A stretch of DNA of 64,000 bases from Pseudomonas hormoni (GTDB taxonomy: Bacteria > Pseudomonadota > Gammaproteobacteria > Pseudomonadales > Pseudomonadaceae): NCBI RefSeq assembly GCF_018502625.1, contig NZ_CP075566.1, positions 4,016,001 through 4,080,000 of the forward strand, in the 5' to 3' direction. Each line of letters begins with the position of its first letter. Position 1 is the stretch's first letter. Below the pieces are notes generated by a model. That model did not search any database, was not told the DNA's origin, and saw only the letters and a program-made list of their open reading frames with translations. Below are positions 29,111 to 38,691 of this stretch, in pieces. The position numbers and the translations under genes were made by a program.

Positions 29111-31603
29111 ATGGCAAGGATGATTCCGGAGCATGGACCACACCACACTGAAAGCTACGGTGAGCGTCATCTGTACTCAGCACTCAAATCCCAGCTTCCT
29201 GACGATTACACCGTAATCCACAGCCTGCCATGGTTATGCTCCGCAATGAGCAAGCTTGACAACCGAGCAAGGCCGACAGGAGAGATCGATTTTCTAATAG
29301 TACATCCAGAAGATGGAGTCCTTGCCCTTGAGGTTAAGAGTGGTGTTTATCGAATCGAGAATTCTTTCTTTGTACATGTCCGCGATGGCTACAAGATAGA
29401 TCCGCTCACTCAGACCAAAAAAAATATCCATGGATTTGCAACGTGGCTTGGTGCTGACCCGGCACTATGCCTGAGAATCGGATACGGGTTTATTTTTCCT
29501 GATTCGGATTTTAATCGGTCTAACATCCCAGGGATGTATGATACGCGATCCACCCCCTCTCAGTCCCTCTACATAGATTTTGAAGCGTATCCTGACGTCG
29601 CTCAGAAAATCATAGAACTCATGAAGTATTGGAAGAAGGCACTTTTAAATACTGATTTAGGTCCTACCAAAACAAAAAAACTAATTGACTACCTTGCGCC
29701 AAAAATAGATGGTCAGCCTCAGTGGGCGAGTCGAATTCGTTATGACAATAAAGTATGGCTTCAGCTGACGAGCGAGCAAAGTTTGGTCGTCCGATCAGTA
29801 CTAAGGAACAAAGACTCTTTAATCACAGGCTGGCCAGGTACTGGGAAAACCTTGATAGCTATCGACGCTGCTAGGAAACTCTCCGAGGGAGGCAAGCAGG
29901 TATTGGTCCTCTCATTCAACGCGAGGCTCACGGAGCATATTCGGGTGCAGCTTGAAGGGTATCGAGCCTGCAAAGTGATGACTTGGCACGGGCTCTGCCG
30001 TCAAGCAGCGAATGCGCTGAACCATCTGTCGGTAGGAGAGGAATGGTACAAGGTTAAATGCTTAGAAGATCTCGATATTGCAATTCAGAAAGGATTGCTA
30101 GGAGAGTATGACGCCCTGGTTGTAGACGAATCGCAGGCGCTAGCAGAATCTTGGTGCAAGACGCTTGTAAGCTGGTTTACTGGGAAACCAAAAGCGTTCT
30201 TCTGCGACGAAACTCAAGTATTTAAATTCGAGCGCAATGGCGTTACCTTAAATGGTTTGAGTGCTATTTTAGGAGTTGACGCTTTTCCGCTAACGATTAT
30301 CTTACGTATGCCGAAAGCAGTTACTGAAATTCTTTCAGAGGTGGTTCCTCCCAAAATACAGCTGTCCTCGCCACGAGTAGCTGAACCGGAAACCGCGCTT
30401 GAAATAATCACATTAAACCCGTGCGATGAACTTTTACGAATTAAGTCTGAGTTGGTCGCGGCTGGCGTCGGTTCCGAGGACATCGTCGTTCTGACAGGAC
30501 CGATAATTGATAGACAATATTCTGATTTTTTGAAGACGCAGAAACTAGCCACCGAAAATATCGCAAAATTTCGTGGTTTAGAAGCTCCTGTTGTTATTGT
30601 TTTGGGGGCAGAAGCATTAGATACAGCCGAGCTATTTAGCGCGTATTCCCGCGCAACTACGAAATTTGTAGCTATTTACAACGCTCATAATCGTCAATGG
30701 AGAGGCCGCCTAGACTTTCAATCGCGGTTGCAGGGAAAACCCGAAAGTGCAGAAATCCTGAAAACAGCTCAAGTACCTCTTCGCATTAGAAATATCGTGG
30801 CGCGTTGCACTTCTATTAGATCGTTAGGCATGAAGAGCTTAGATGTAATGTGGGCTGAGGATTGGGGCGCAATGTTGGTTGAGTTCAAAGCGCATGAAAC
30901 TCAACTCACTCTATGGATTAATTACCTATCTCGAACCATCTCTCACCCTATTTTCATTTGGTACGGAACCACTCTCACGAAATTTTACATGGTAGCTCCC
31001 GAGTTGAATGGTGAAATTGAATCGTGTGGTCACTACTCTCTGACGATGGAAGATTGCAAGGCATGCGGCTCACTTACTCCGCATACTGACACTGCAAACA
31101 TAAAGTGCGCACTTTGCTATACTTTGGAGAGCAGGCTGTTGCCTCCCGACGAGGACCTCATCGACCAAATATCTTTGTATGATGCAGTTATCACCTCGCA
31201 GCTGCCGGCAGATAAGGCTCTACAATTACGACCCCATCTGCCTTTAGAGGTGGCAGCAGTAGCAGCTTTGATGCGCGCTAACAAAAATAAAGTTCGAAAT
31301 AATGTCCTCTTGGTCCAACTGCCGTCAGGACGAAACCTGTATACAACCGCGTTCGTATTTGCACAATCCAGAATTGCAGTCTGCGAGACTAATACAACAA
31401 TGTCGGTAGATGTGCTTGCCGATGAAATTTACTATCGGTATAGGGTATTAGAGCAGATTTCTCCAGCAGAGTGGCGTTCAATTGTTGCGAGCGCCTTTGC
31501 CACTTTCAAACAAAAAGGGTATGTGGTCAGAATTGGTAAAAAGCTATATCAGCCCGTGGAGGATGACGATGCTCCAGTACCTAAGAGATATGCTAATGAT
31601 TGA
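29111..31603 (+). CDS. NERD domain plus SF1 helicase with zinc finger
   Basis: An 830-residue protein. The N-terminal NERD domain (about 10-110) has GEIDFLIVHPEDGVLALEV followed by Lys, the Asp...Glu-x-Lys of a nuclease-related fold. The middle is an SF1 helicase: GWPGTGKT (about 230), VLSFNARLTEHI, VVDESQAL, and YSRATTKFVAIY as motif VI. A Cys4 cluster (CKACG ... CALC, about 655-675) looks like a zinc ribbon, then a C-terminal region with no known family. Start MARMIPEHGP at 29111 is typical of NERD proteins. It is divergent from the kinase-helicase operon and may belong to the same system. The helicase keeps all motifs, so it should be active. Confidence 0.8.
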   Translation: MARMIPEHGPHHTESYGERHLYSALKSQLPDDYTVIHSLPWLCSAMSKLDNRARPTGEIDFLIVHPEDGVLALEVKSGVYRIENSFFVHVRDGYKIDPLTQTKKNIHGFATWLGADPALCLRIGYGFIFPDSDFNRSNIPGMYDTRSTPSQSLYIDFEAYPDVAQKIIELMKYWKKALLNTDLGPTKTKKLIDYLAPKIDGQPQWASRIRYDNKVWLQLTSEQSLVVRSVLRNKDSLITGWPGTGKTLIAIDAARKLSEGGKQVLVLSFNARLTEHIRVQLEGYRACKVMTWHGLCRQAANALNHLSVGEEWYKVKCLEDLDIAIQKGLLGEYDALVVDESQALAESWCKTLVSWFTGKPKAFFCDETQVFKFERNGVTLNGLSAILGVDAFPLTIILRMPKAVTEILSEVVPPKIQLSSPRVAEPETALEIITLNPCDELLRIKSELVAAGVGSEDIVVLTGPIIDRQYSDFLKTQKLATENIAKFRGLEAPVVIVLGAEALDTAELFSAYSRATTKFVAIYNAHNRQWRGRLDFQSRLQGKPESAEILKTAQVPLRIRNIVARCTSIRSLGMKSLDVMWAEDWGAMLVEFKAHETQLTLWINYLSRTISHPIFIWYGTTLTKFYMVAPELNGEIESCGHYSLTMEDCKACGSLTPHTDTANIKCALCYTLESRLLPPDEDLIDQISLYDAVITSQLPADKALQLRPHLPLEVAAVAALMRANKNKVRNNVLLVQLPSGRNLYTTAFVFAQSRIAVCETNTTMSVDVLADEIYYRYRVLEQISPAEWRSIVASAFATFKQKGYVVRIGKKLYQPVEDDDAPVPKRYAND

Positions 31604-31714
31604 TGAAAATAAGTGTATAGGGCTTTTCCTCACACCACAGTAAGTCCAGTAGTGGCCAAATGAACTAAGTATCTACAAAATTCCGCACCATGGCTCCAGC
31701 CACTCAAACGGAGT

Positions 31715-32134
31715 CTAGTCGAAAGACGGAAGCCCAAACTCATCGAGAAATCTAGCGAGAACAGCGTGCTCTTCATGGGAGGTTGGGGTATGACAATGCT
31801 GGGCTTTCCCACGCAGATCGACCTCCCAACTTTGGTACCAGTTATCCACAGGCCCCACATAAACAGCCGGCCGGTCTGGAAACTGGTCTCCAGTAAGATC
31901 AACAACCAGCGAAGAAATTAACAACCAGATGTGAGACTTGCCGTCTCGATAGGCACTCACGGACTCAGCTTCTGGTCCGCTCGGATAACTATTCAGGTAG
32001 TCGCCTAAGAGTTCCGAAGTGACGCCGCAACAGCCACGGGGAAAATCCGCCATGTGCCTTGGCAGTAATCCCAAATTTCTCTGTAATTCAAGCGACGCTC
32101 GAAAATTGTGCGCGAGCTGTATTAAATCATCCAT
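31715..32134 (-). CDS. Small papain/transglutaminase-like protein (139 aa)
   Basis: A 139-residue protein with a likely Cys-His-Asp triad: GCCGVTS (Cys35 or Cys36), SHIW (His68) and VVDLTGD (Asp79), in the order and spacing of transglutaminase-like or papain-like folds. The ribosome site is strong (GGGGGAG before GTCGGCTG-ATG). It converges on the NERD-helicase gene with a 110-base gap. A peptidase, deamidase or toxin role is possible; none is shown. Confidence 0.55.
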   Translation of the reverse strand: MDDLIQLAHNFRASLELQRNLGLLPRHMADFPRGCCGVTSELLGDYLNSYPSGPEAESVSAYRDGKSHIWLLISSLVVDLTGDQFPDRPAVYVGPVDNWYQSWEVDLRGKAQHCHTPTSHEEHAVLARFLDEFGLPSFD

Positions 32135-32291
32135 CAGCCGACTCCCCCAATCTTTAGCTCAGCCGATTCCATTCGGCGAAATGTAAATTCTCATGCGAGG
32201 GTCCGAAAGCCTGCGGAAAAGCTAAGGTCCAGCGTACGTTGATACTGGACTAATACAACGTCGCGCGAGTGAACACTTATCGACCTGCAAT

Positions 32292-32909
32292 CTATCGTTT
32301 GGCCCCGTCGTGAATACCCAGTAGCTCACTTAGGCGAATTGCTTTGTGCCATTCATTCAGTCGCCGTCGAAGGTGTGTCGAAGTGTTATGCCGAAAGGAG
32401 GCGATACGTTCGGGCCTTTCACGCCTGGGCGTCAATTCAATCACCTTCGCTTCAATCCGTTCAGGGGCATTCTCAAACCATGGGTACTTACTCAGTACTC
32501 GGGTTCGAAGGTCGCTCATTGCGAACCTGCCTCGCGTCAGCCGCCGCACCCGCCGTTCGATTTCGTCCTCGCTCAACGGCCCCCCATCTTGGCTAGTGAA
32601 CAGTAGCGAGTCGGGCTGTCTCCTACTGGTAAACAGGTGCTGGCGCAGCAGGTGAAGGCGCATCAAACGCATGATCGGTGGCGACAGTGGCAGCAGTCCA
32701 CCGCCAAGCAGCCGCCACACTTCGGCAGCCAGGTCAAATTCACTCCGGCGCGCCGCCAAGATCGTCTTCAACGGCAGGCCATAAGCCAGCGCCAGCAGTG
32801 CGACCAGCATCGCAGGTCGATCATCGCCACCCATGTCGATAAGCAACTCCGCCGGCTCATAAAACATGGCATTAGGCCCAACCATCCAACGCATAGATCC
32901 CCCCGTCAT
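32292..32909 (-). CDS. Degenerate tyrosine-recombinase-like protein
   Basis: A 205-residue protein whose layout follows the catalytic half of a tyrosine recombinase: helix and turn LLALAYGLPLKTILAARRSE then FDL, the LPLSPPIMRLMRLHL segment, LLFTSQDGGPLS, and AMSDLRTRVLSKY where HxLRHTFA normally sits. The first catalytic Arg (GLRxSE) appears replaced, the first His is Ser, and no clear Tyr nucleophile follows, so it is probably not an active integrase. It lies about 850 bases inside the island end at tmk. It could be a fragment or an accessory DNA-binding relative. Start at residue 6 (GGGGG six bases upstream) is also possible. Confidence 0.45.
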   Translation of the reverse strand: MTGGSMRWMVGPNAMFYEPAELLIDMGGDDRPAMLVALLALAYGLPLKTILAARRSEFDLAAEVWRLLGGGLLPLSPPIMRLMRLHLLRQHLFTSRRQPDSLLFTSQDGGPLSEDEIERRVRRLTRGRFAMSDLRTRVLSKYPWFENAPERIEAKVIELTPRRERPERIASFRHNTSTHLRRRLNEWHKAIRLSELLGIHDGAKR

Positions 32910-33510
32910 AATTCAGTGCTAAGGGGTAGTCGCTCTACCACCGGCAGCGCCTAGAGCGTAGACCAGTGTCATTGGGGGGGCGGGTTTTCGAGTTGACCTA
33001 CGGGAATTAGGTTTGCCCATCGCTGGGCAGGCTTAACTGCATCCGAGAGTCAGAACTGCCAACACCAGTGGGACTGTCCACCGCATCGTAATTTCCAATT
33101 GGCAGCTGCTTTGGAGGTGAGCCCAAACTAGCTCACCTATCACTTTGACTTATTTAACCTGGAACGGACACAGGCCCCACTCAGATCCTTTTCTCAACAG
33201 ATGCAAACCGTAGCCCCAAGCTTCCGATCCATCGGCTCATTCGTGAATCTCTGATCAATCAGCCATTCTGAACGCCTATCGAGTTGTGTCGCTCGAAACA
33301 TCGCCTGGCAATCGAACCACCTACCGCACCCAATCACACCGCAGAGAATAAAAATCGCCTTGGCTTGATAGGTCAAGGTGGCGACTGAGGCTCTCTGAGG
33401 CCACAGGAGACGCTGAAGACTTAACCAGCATCATGTATCGTGTTTTGGCAGTGAACACGCTGTAGCGCATGTGAGGTGGCTTGATGGGGTCGTGGAATGG
33501 AAGGGACTAA
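32910..33510. other. Gap of about 600 bases near island end, no gene
   Basis: Between the recombinase-like gene and the GTTACAT repeats there is a G run (GGGGGGCGGG at about 32975) and no gene with a ribosome site or family. A 60-codon frame at 33194-33376 on the reverse strand was not accepted. Confidence 0.4.
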
Positions 33511-34064
<554 letters not shown>

Positions 34065-34074
34065 TTAGTCAGAA

Positions 34075-35331
34075 TCATTGCGGGCTTTGCGGCGCGGTTG
34101 CGTCTGGTTCGGGCGCAGGCGCAGCAGCGGGCTCTTTGGCAGGTTCTTCAGCCGGTTCTTGGGTTGGCTCCTGCGTCGGCTCTTGAGCCGGTGGTTGAAC
34201 CGGCTCTTGCGGCGTCACTGGTGGCAAAGCCTCGGGGGCTGTGTCGGGCGAAGCCGCCGGGACCGGCGCCGGCTCATTCGTCGCCTCTGGCGCGGTGACC
34301 GGTGCCGGACTGGAGCGATAATCGGCGCGGCGTTTGAGCTGGAATTCGCGCACTGCGTTGTTATGAGCGTCCAGATCATCGGAGAACACATGGCTGCCAT
34401 CGCCGCGTGCGACAAAATACAGGCTGTTGCCAGCCACCGGATTCAACGCTGCGTGGATCGCTTCGCGGCCGACCATCGCAATCGGCGTCGGCGGCAGGCC
34501 GGCGATCACGTAGGTATTGTAAGGGGTCGGTTCCTTGAGATGCGCGCGGGTCAACTTGCCGTTGTAACGATCACCCAGGCCGTAGATCACGGTCGGATCA
34601 GTCTGCAACAGCATGCCCATTTCCATGCGCCGCACGAACACCCCAGCGATCTGCCCACGCTCCTGCGGTACGCCGGTTTCCTTTTCCACCAGCGAAGCCA
34701 TGATCAGCGCTTGATAAGGTTCGGTATACGGCACGTCCGCCGCGCGCTGCCCCCACTCCTTGGCGAGGACTTCATCCAGGCGATCGTAAGCTTTTTTCAG
34801 CAGCTCGGCGTCCGTCATGCCCCGCACAAACCGGTAGGTGTCCGGGAAGAATCGCCCTTCCGGAAAGATCCCGGGGTGACCGAGCCTGTCCATCACTTCG
34901 CTATCGCTCAAGCCGTTCAACGTCTGCTCGAGCTTTTCATCCTTGGCCAGGGCCAAACGGACCTGATGAAAATTCCAGCCTTCGACCAGCGTCAGGCTGT
35001 ACTGAACCATTTCCCCGCGCTTCCACAGGTCGATCAGGCTTTCAACGGTCATGCCGGGCTGCATGCGGTACTCACCTTTGTGCAGCGGTTGCCCGGCCAG
35101 ATTGAAGCGCCAATACACACGCAACCAGAAAGCGTCCTTGATGACGCCATCGGCTTCGAGTCGATAGAAAGTGCGGGTGGGTGTCGTGCCTTTGGGCACG
35201 TCCAGCAGTTCTTCCTGGGTAATGTTCAGCGGCTGTTCCAGCGCCGAATGGATTTTCCAGGCCGAAGCGCCCAGACATAGCCCTGCCAGAACCAGGCCGG
35301 TTTCCAGCAACAGCAAGAATTTACGTCTCAC
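34075..35331 (-). CDS. mltG: Endolytic murein transglycosylase MltG
   Basis: A 418-residue inner-membrane protein with one N-terminal helix (about 5-25) and the YceG/MltG domain. MltG cleaves nascent glycan strands and sets their length. The catalytic Glu is in MASLVEKETGVPQERG. The last 70 residues form a low-complexity Pro/Glu/Ala tail with repeated QEPTQEP units, absent from short homologues and free to vary. It follows pabC by three bases and precedes tmk by 19, as in other pseudomonads. Confidence 0.93.
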   Translation of the reverse strand: MRRKFLLLLETGLVLAGLCLGASAWKIHSALEQPLNITQEELLDVPKGTTPTRTFYRLEADGVIKDAFWLRVYWRFNLAGQPLHKGEYRMQPGMTVESLIDLWKRGEMVQYSLTLVEGWNFHQVRLALAKDEKLEQTLNGLSDSEVMDRLGHPGIFPEGRFFPDTYRFVRGMTDAELLKKAYDRLDEVLAKEWGQRAADVPYTEPYQALIMASLVEKETGVPQERGQIAGVFVRRMEMGMLLQTDPTVIYGLGDRYNGKLTRAHLKEPTPYNTYVIAGLPPTPIAMVGREAIHAALNPVAGNSLYFVARGDGSHVFSDDLDAHNNAVREFQLKRRADYRSSPAPVTAPEATNEPAPVPAASPDTAPEALPPVTPQEPVQPPAQEPTQEPTQEPAEEPAKEPAAAPAPEPDATAPQSPQ

Positions 35332-35334
35332 GTA

Positions 35335-36150
35335 TCAAGCATCCAGTAGCGCGCGGGCAATGGTTTGGAGTTTACGGGTGAGCGGCCCAACCGACCAGCT
35401 CAGTGCTGCATAGGCGCGCACCGGCCAAACGCCATACACGCTATTGCAGACAAAGACTTCGTCAGCCCATTGCAGCTGCTCGAGGGTGATGTCGGTGATT
35501 TGCGTGGGGATCCCCAGCGACTCGGCTTGAAACAATAATTCAGCACGCATCACGCCGGCAACGCCGCAGCGTTTGAGATCGGCGGTGATCAACACGCCAT
35601 CGCGGACCAGGAACAGATTACTGAACACGCCTTCGATCACGCGCCCGGCCTGATCGAGCATCAAGCCTTCGGCATGCTCGGTGTCTTGCCATTCGGAACG
35701 TGCAATGACTTGCTCAAGACGGTTCAGGTGTTTGAGCCCGGCGAGCAAGGGTTGTCTGGCCAATCGTGTGGTGCAGGGAAAGAGGCGAACGCCCTGCTCT
35801 CCATGAACCGCAGGATAAGCAGCAGGAGGATTGCCTTGCAGAATACGTCGGGCCTGAGCCGAAGGATCGGGGGCATAACCGCGCAAGCTGTCGCCGCGAG
35901 TGAGGATGAGTTTAAGCACACCTTCACCCAGAGCTGCGGCGTAGGCCTGCAGCTCGCTGCGGATCAGCGCGTGAACTGCCGTGATCGCCAGGCGCGAACA
36001 GCCATCCGCCAGACGCGACAAATGCCGGTCCAGCAACAGCGGCTGGCCGCCGCGCACGGCGATGGTCTCGAACAGACCATCGCCGTAGGCCAGGCCGCGA
36101 TCCTTCAGCGACAACGCGTCAGCCGGCTGACCGTCGACCCAGCTGTCCAT
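35335..36150 (-). CDS. pabC: Aminodeoxychorismate lyase
   Basis: A 271-residue PLP enzyme of the branched-chain aminotransferase fold IV class. It releases pyruvate from aminodeoxychorismate to give p-aminobenzoate for folate. Visible are SLKDRGLAYGDGLFET at the start, the Lys in LKHLNRLEQV and GVFSNLFLVRDG. Its ATG shares bases with the fabF stop (TGATG), so the two are coupled. Confidence 0.92.
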   Translation of the reverse strand: MDSWVDGQPADALSLKDRGLAYGDGLFETIAVRGGQPLLLDRHLSRLADGCSRLAITAVHALIRSELQAYAAALGEGVLKLILTRGDSLRGYAPDPSAQARRILQGNPPAAYPAVHGEQGVRLFPCTTRLARQPLLAGLKHLNRLEQVIARSEWQDTEHAEGLMLDQAGRVIEGVFSNLFLVRDGVLITADLKRCGVAGVMRAELLFQAESLGIPTQITDITLEQLQWADEVFVCNSVYGVWPVRAYAALSWSVGPLTRKLQTIARALLDA

Positions 36151-37394
36151 CAGTCAGCGAACCGGCGGAACACCAGCGAGCCGTTGGTACCGCCAAAACC
36201 GAAGGAGTTGGACAGCACCACATCGATATCCATGTTGCGCGCGGTGTGCGGCACGAAATCGAGATCACAGCCTTCGTCCGGCTCATCGAGGTTGATGGTC
36301 GGCGGTGCCACCTGGCTGTTGATCGCCAGCACACTGAAGATCGCTTCGACCGCACCTGCCGCACCCAACAGGTGACCAGTCATGGACTTGGTCGAACTGA
36401 CCGCCAGTTTGTAGGCGTGATCGCCGAACACCGACTTGATCGCACAGGCTTCGGCGAGGTCGCCGGCCGAAGTCGAGGTGCCGTGGGCGTTGATGTACTG
36501 GACTTGATCGCTATTGATCTTTGCGTCGCGCAGGGCGTTGGTAATGCAACGTGCAGCACCGGCACCGTCCGCCGGCGGCGAAGTCATGTGGTACGCGTCG
36601 CCGCTGGTACCGAAGCCGATCAGCTCGGCATAGATGGTCGCGCCGCGAGCCTTGGCGTGTTCCAGCTCTTCCAGAACCAGCGCACCGGCACCGTCGGACA
36701 GGACGAAGCCGTCACGACCCTTGTCCCACGGACGGCTGGCGCGGGTCGGCTCGTCGTTGCGGGTCGACAGTGCGCGAGAGGCTCCGAAGCCACCCATGCC
36801 CAGACCGCAAGCGGCCATCTCGGCGCCGCCGGCAATCATCACGTCGGCTTCGTCGTACATGATGTTGCGTGCCGCCATGCCAATGCAGTGCGTACCGGTG
36901 GTACACGCGGTGGCGATGGCGTAGTTAGGTCCCTGTGCACCCAAATGGATCGACAGGAAACCGGAAATCATATTGATGATCGAGCCAGGCACGAAAAACG
37001 GAGAGATCCGTCGTGGGCCGGAATCATGCAGCGTGCGGCTGGTTTCTTCGATATTGGTCAGACCGCCAATACCCGAACCCATGGCCACGCCGATGCGTTC
37101 ACGGTTGGCGTCGGTGACTTCAAGACCTGCGTTACGCACAGCCTGGAAACCGGCGGCCAGACCGTACTGAATGAACAGGTCGAGCTTGCGAGCTTCCTTG
37201 ACCGACAGGTATTCCTCGACATTGAAGCCCTTTACCGAGCCGCCAAAACGGGTGGAATAGGCAGAAAGGTCGGTGTGTTCGATCAGACCAATGCCACTGC
37301 GGCCAGCCAGAATGCCCTGCCAACTGCTTGGCACATCCGTGCCCAGTGGCGACAACATACCCATACCGGTGACTACGACGCGTCTACGCGACAC
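36150..37394 (-). CDS. fabF: 3-oxoacyl-[acyl-carrier-protein] synthase II
   Basis: A 414-residue condensing enzyme for chain elongation in fatty-acid synthesis. The catalytic Cys lies in [12 protein letters not shown], the first His in [11 protein letters not shown] and the second in [12 protein letters not shown]. Length and motifs are standard. It follows acpP and is separated from it by a terminator-like hairpin, which may let acpP be made in excess. Confidence 0.96.
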   Translation of the reverse strand: MSRRRVVVTGMGMLSPLGTDVPSSWQGILAGRSGIGLIEHTDLSAYSTRFGGSVKGFNVEEYLSVKEARKLDLFIQYGLAAGFQAVRNAGLEVTDANRERIGVAMGSGIGGLTNIEETSRTLHDSGPRRISPFFVPGSIINMISGFLSIHLGAQGPNYAIATACTTGTHCIGMAARNIMYDEADVMIAGGAEMAACGLGMGGFGASRALSTRNDEPTRASRPWDKGRDGFVLSDGAGALVLEELEHAKARGATIYAELIGFGTSGDAYHMTSPPADGAGAARCITNALRDAKINSDQVQYINAHGTSTSAGDLAEACAIKSVFGDHAYKLAVSSTKSMTGHLLGAAGAVEAIFSVLAINSQVAPPTINLDEPDEGCDLDFVPHTARNMDIDVVLSNSFGFGGTNGSLVFRRFAD

Positions 37395-37439
37395 AGCACT
37401 CTCCTTTTTTCAAATGACGACTTTGCATCAGGCCTAAAG

Positions 37440-37475
37440 AAAAAACCGCACGCCATGATGGCAGTGCGGTTTTTC
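37440..37475 (-). terminator. Intrinsic terminator between acpP and fabF
   Basis: Eleven-base arms AAAAACCGCAC / GTGCGGTTTTT around a 13-base loop with A and T runs on the two sides, so it can act in either direction. In the acpP-to-fabF sense it would cut off most transcripts after acpP, fitting the very high need for acyl carrier protein. Confidence 0.8.
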
Positions 37476-37503
37476 CATGACAGCAAGCAACGATTACAAA
37501 CTA

Positions 37504-37740
37504 TTACGCCTGGTGGCTAGTAACGTAGTCGATTGCAGCTTGTACAGTAGTGATCTTCTCAGCTTCTTCGTCAGGGATTTCGGTCTCGAATTCCTCTTCC
37601 AGAGCCATCACCAGCTCAACGGTGTCAAGGGAGTCGGCACCCAGGTCTTCAACGAAGGAAGCAGTGTTGACCACTTCTTCTTCTTTAACGCCCAGTTGCT
37701 CGGCAACGATTTTCTTGACGCGCTCTTCGATGGTGCTCAT
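37504..37740 (-). CDS. acpP: Acyl carrier protein
   Basis: A 78-residue acidic protein, carrier of growing acyl chains. The phosphopantetheine-bearing Ser is in [10 protein letters not shown] (about residue 37). It is preceded by a 190-base gap (37741-37931), with TAGGAG and AAGG before the ATG; the gap probably holds a promoter, but no pair of boxes was convincing. Confidence 0.98.
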   Translation of the reverse strand: MSTIEERVKKIVAEQLGVKEEEVVNTASFVEDLGADSLDTVELVMALEEEFETEIPDEEAEKITTVQAAIDYVTSHQA

Positions 37741-37931
37741 ACCTTGTTTTCACTCCTAATGGACAAATTCAGGCAGCTGGCCAGTGGGTAAGTGTATAGA
37801 AAGACTTTTCAGTTTTTCAACTGAAAGCTTCACTCCTCAAACCCTGTAGCCCTCTGCCTATAAATAGATTGCAGCTTTATAACGGATTTTAGACAGCTCG
37901 TATGACATTTTTTTGAAGCAATCCGTCACAT

Positions 37932-38675
37932 TTAACTCATGTACATCCCGCCGTTCACCGGGATTGTAGCCCCAGTAACGTAAGCCGCACCGTCGGACGC
38001 AAGAAAAGCGACCACAGACGCGATCTCTTGAGCTTGCCCCAGACGGCCCAGCGGAATTTGCGTCTGCAAGGCTTCACGCTGTGCCTCGGGCAGTTCGCGG
38101 GTCATATCGGTGTCGATGAACCCAGGGGCCACCGAGTTTACCGTAATCGAACGCGAACCGACTTCACGCGCCAGGGCACGACTGAAACCTTCCAGGCCTG
38201 CCTTGGCGGCAGCGTAGTTTACTTGGCCTGCGTTGCCCATGGCACCCACTACCGAGCCAATACTGATAATTCGTCCCCAACGGGCTTTGGTCATGCCGCG
38301 TAAAACGCCCTTGGACAGCCGGAACAGACTGTTCAGGTTGGTATCGACGACGTCATGCCATTCGTCATCTTTCATGCGCATCATCAGGTTATCGCGGGTG
38401 ATACCGGCATTGTTGACCAGGATCGCCGGCGCACCGAACTGCTCCTGGATGCTCGCCAGCACCGCCGCAACGGATTCGTCGCTGGTGACATCGAGTTCAA
38501 GGCCAGTGCCTTGAATACCGTTTTCCTTCAGGGTAGCGGCTATGCGTTCGGCACCCGAAGCGGATGTCGCGGTGCCCACAACGATGGCACCCTGACGACC
38601 CAGTTCCAGGGCGATGGCCTGGCCGATACCGCGGCTCGCACCGGTGACCAGTGCAACTTTACCTTGCAGACTCAT
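37932..38675 (-). CDS. fabG: 3-oxoacyl-[acyl-carrier-protein] reductase
   Basis: A 247-residue short-chain dehydrogenase that reduces 3-oxoacyl-ACP with NADPH. TGASRGIGQ is the cofactor loop, NNAG the structural loop, and YAAAKAG the Tyr-Lys pair with the Ser in SIGSVVG. Start at 38675 is set by AGGAG before MSLQGKVALV; a longer frame to 38720 is not needed. Confidence 0.97.
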   Translation of the reverse strand: MSLQGKVALVTGASRGIGQAIALELGRQGAIVVGTATSASGAERIAATLKENGIQGTGLELDVTSDESVAAVLASIQEQFGAPAILVNNAGITRDNLMMRMKDDEWHDVVDTNLNSLFRLSKGVLRGMTKARWGRIISIGSVVGAMGNAGQVNYAAAKAGLEGFSRALAREVGSRSITVNSVAPGFIDTDMTRELPEAQREALQTQIPLGRLGQAQEIASVVAFLASDGAAYVTGATIPVNGGMYMS

Positions 38676-38691
38676 GCAAGCTTCTCCTGAT

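Noticed and set aside
33194..33376. A 60-codon reverse frame near the island end
   Set aside because: Low complexity of evidence: no ribosome site and no similarity seen.
34078..35280. A 400-codon forward frame opposite mltG
   Set aside because: Shadow of mltG; Arg- and His-rich, with no domain. The same applies to the long frames opposite fabF, fabD, sppA, rluC, murB and kdsB.
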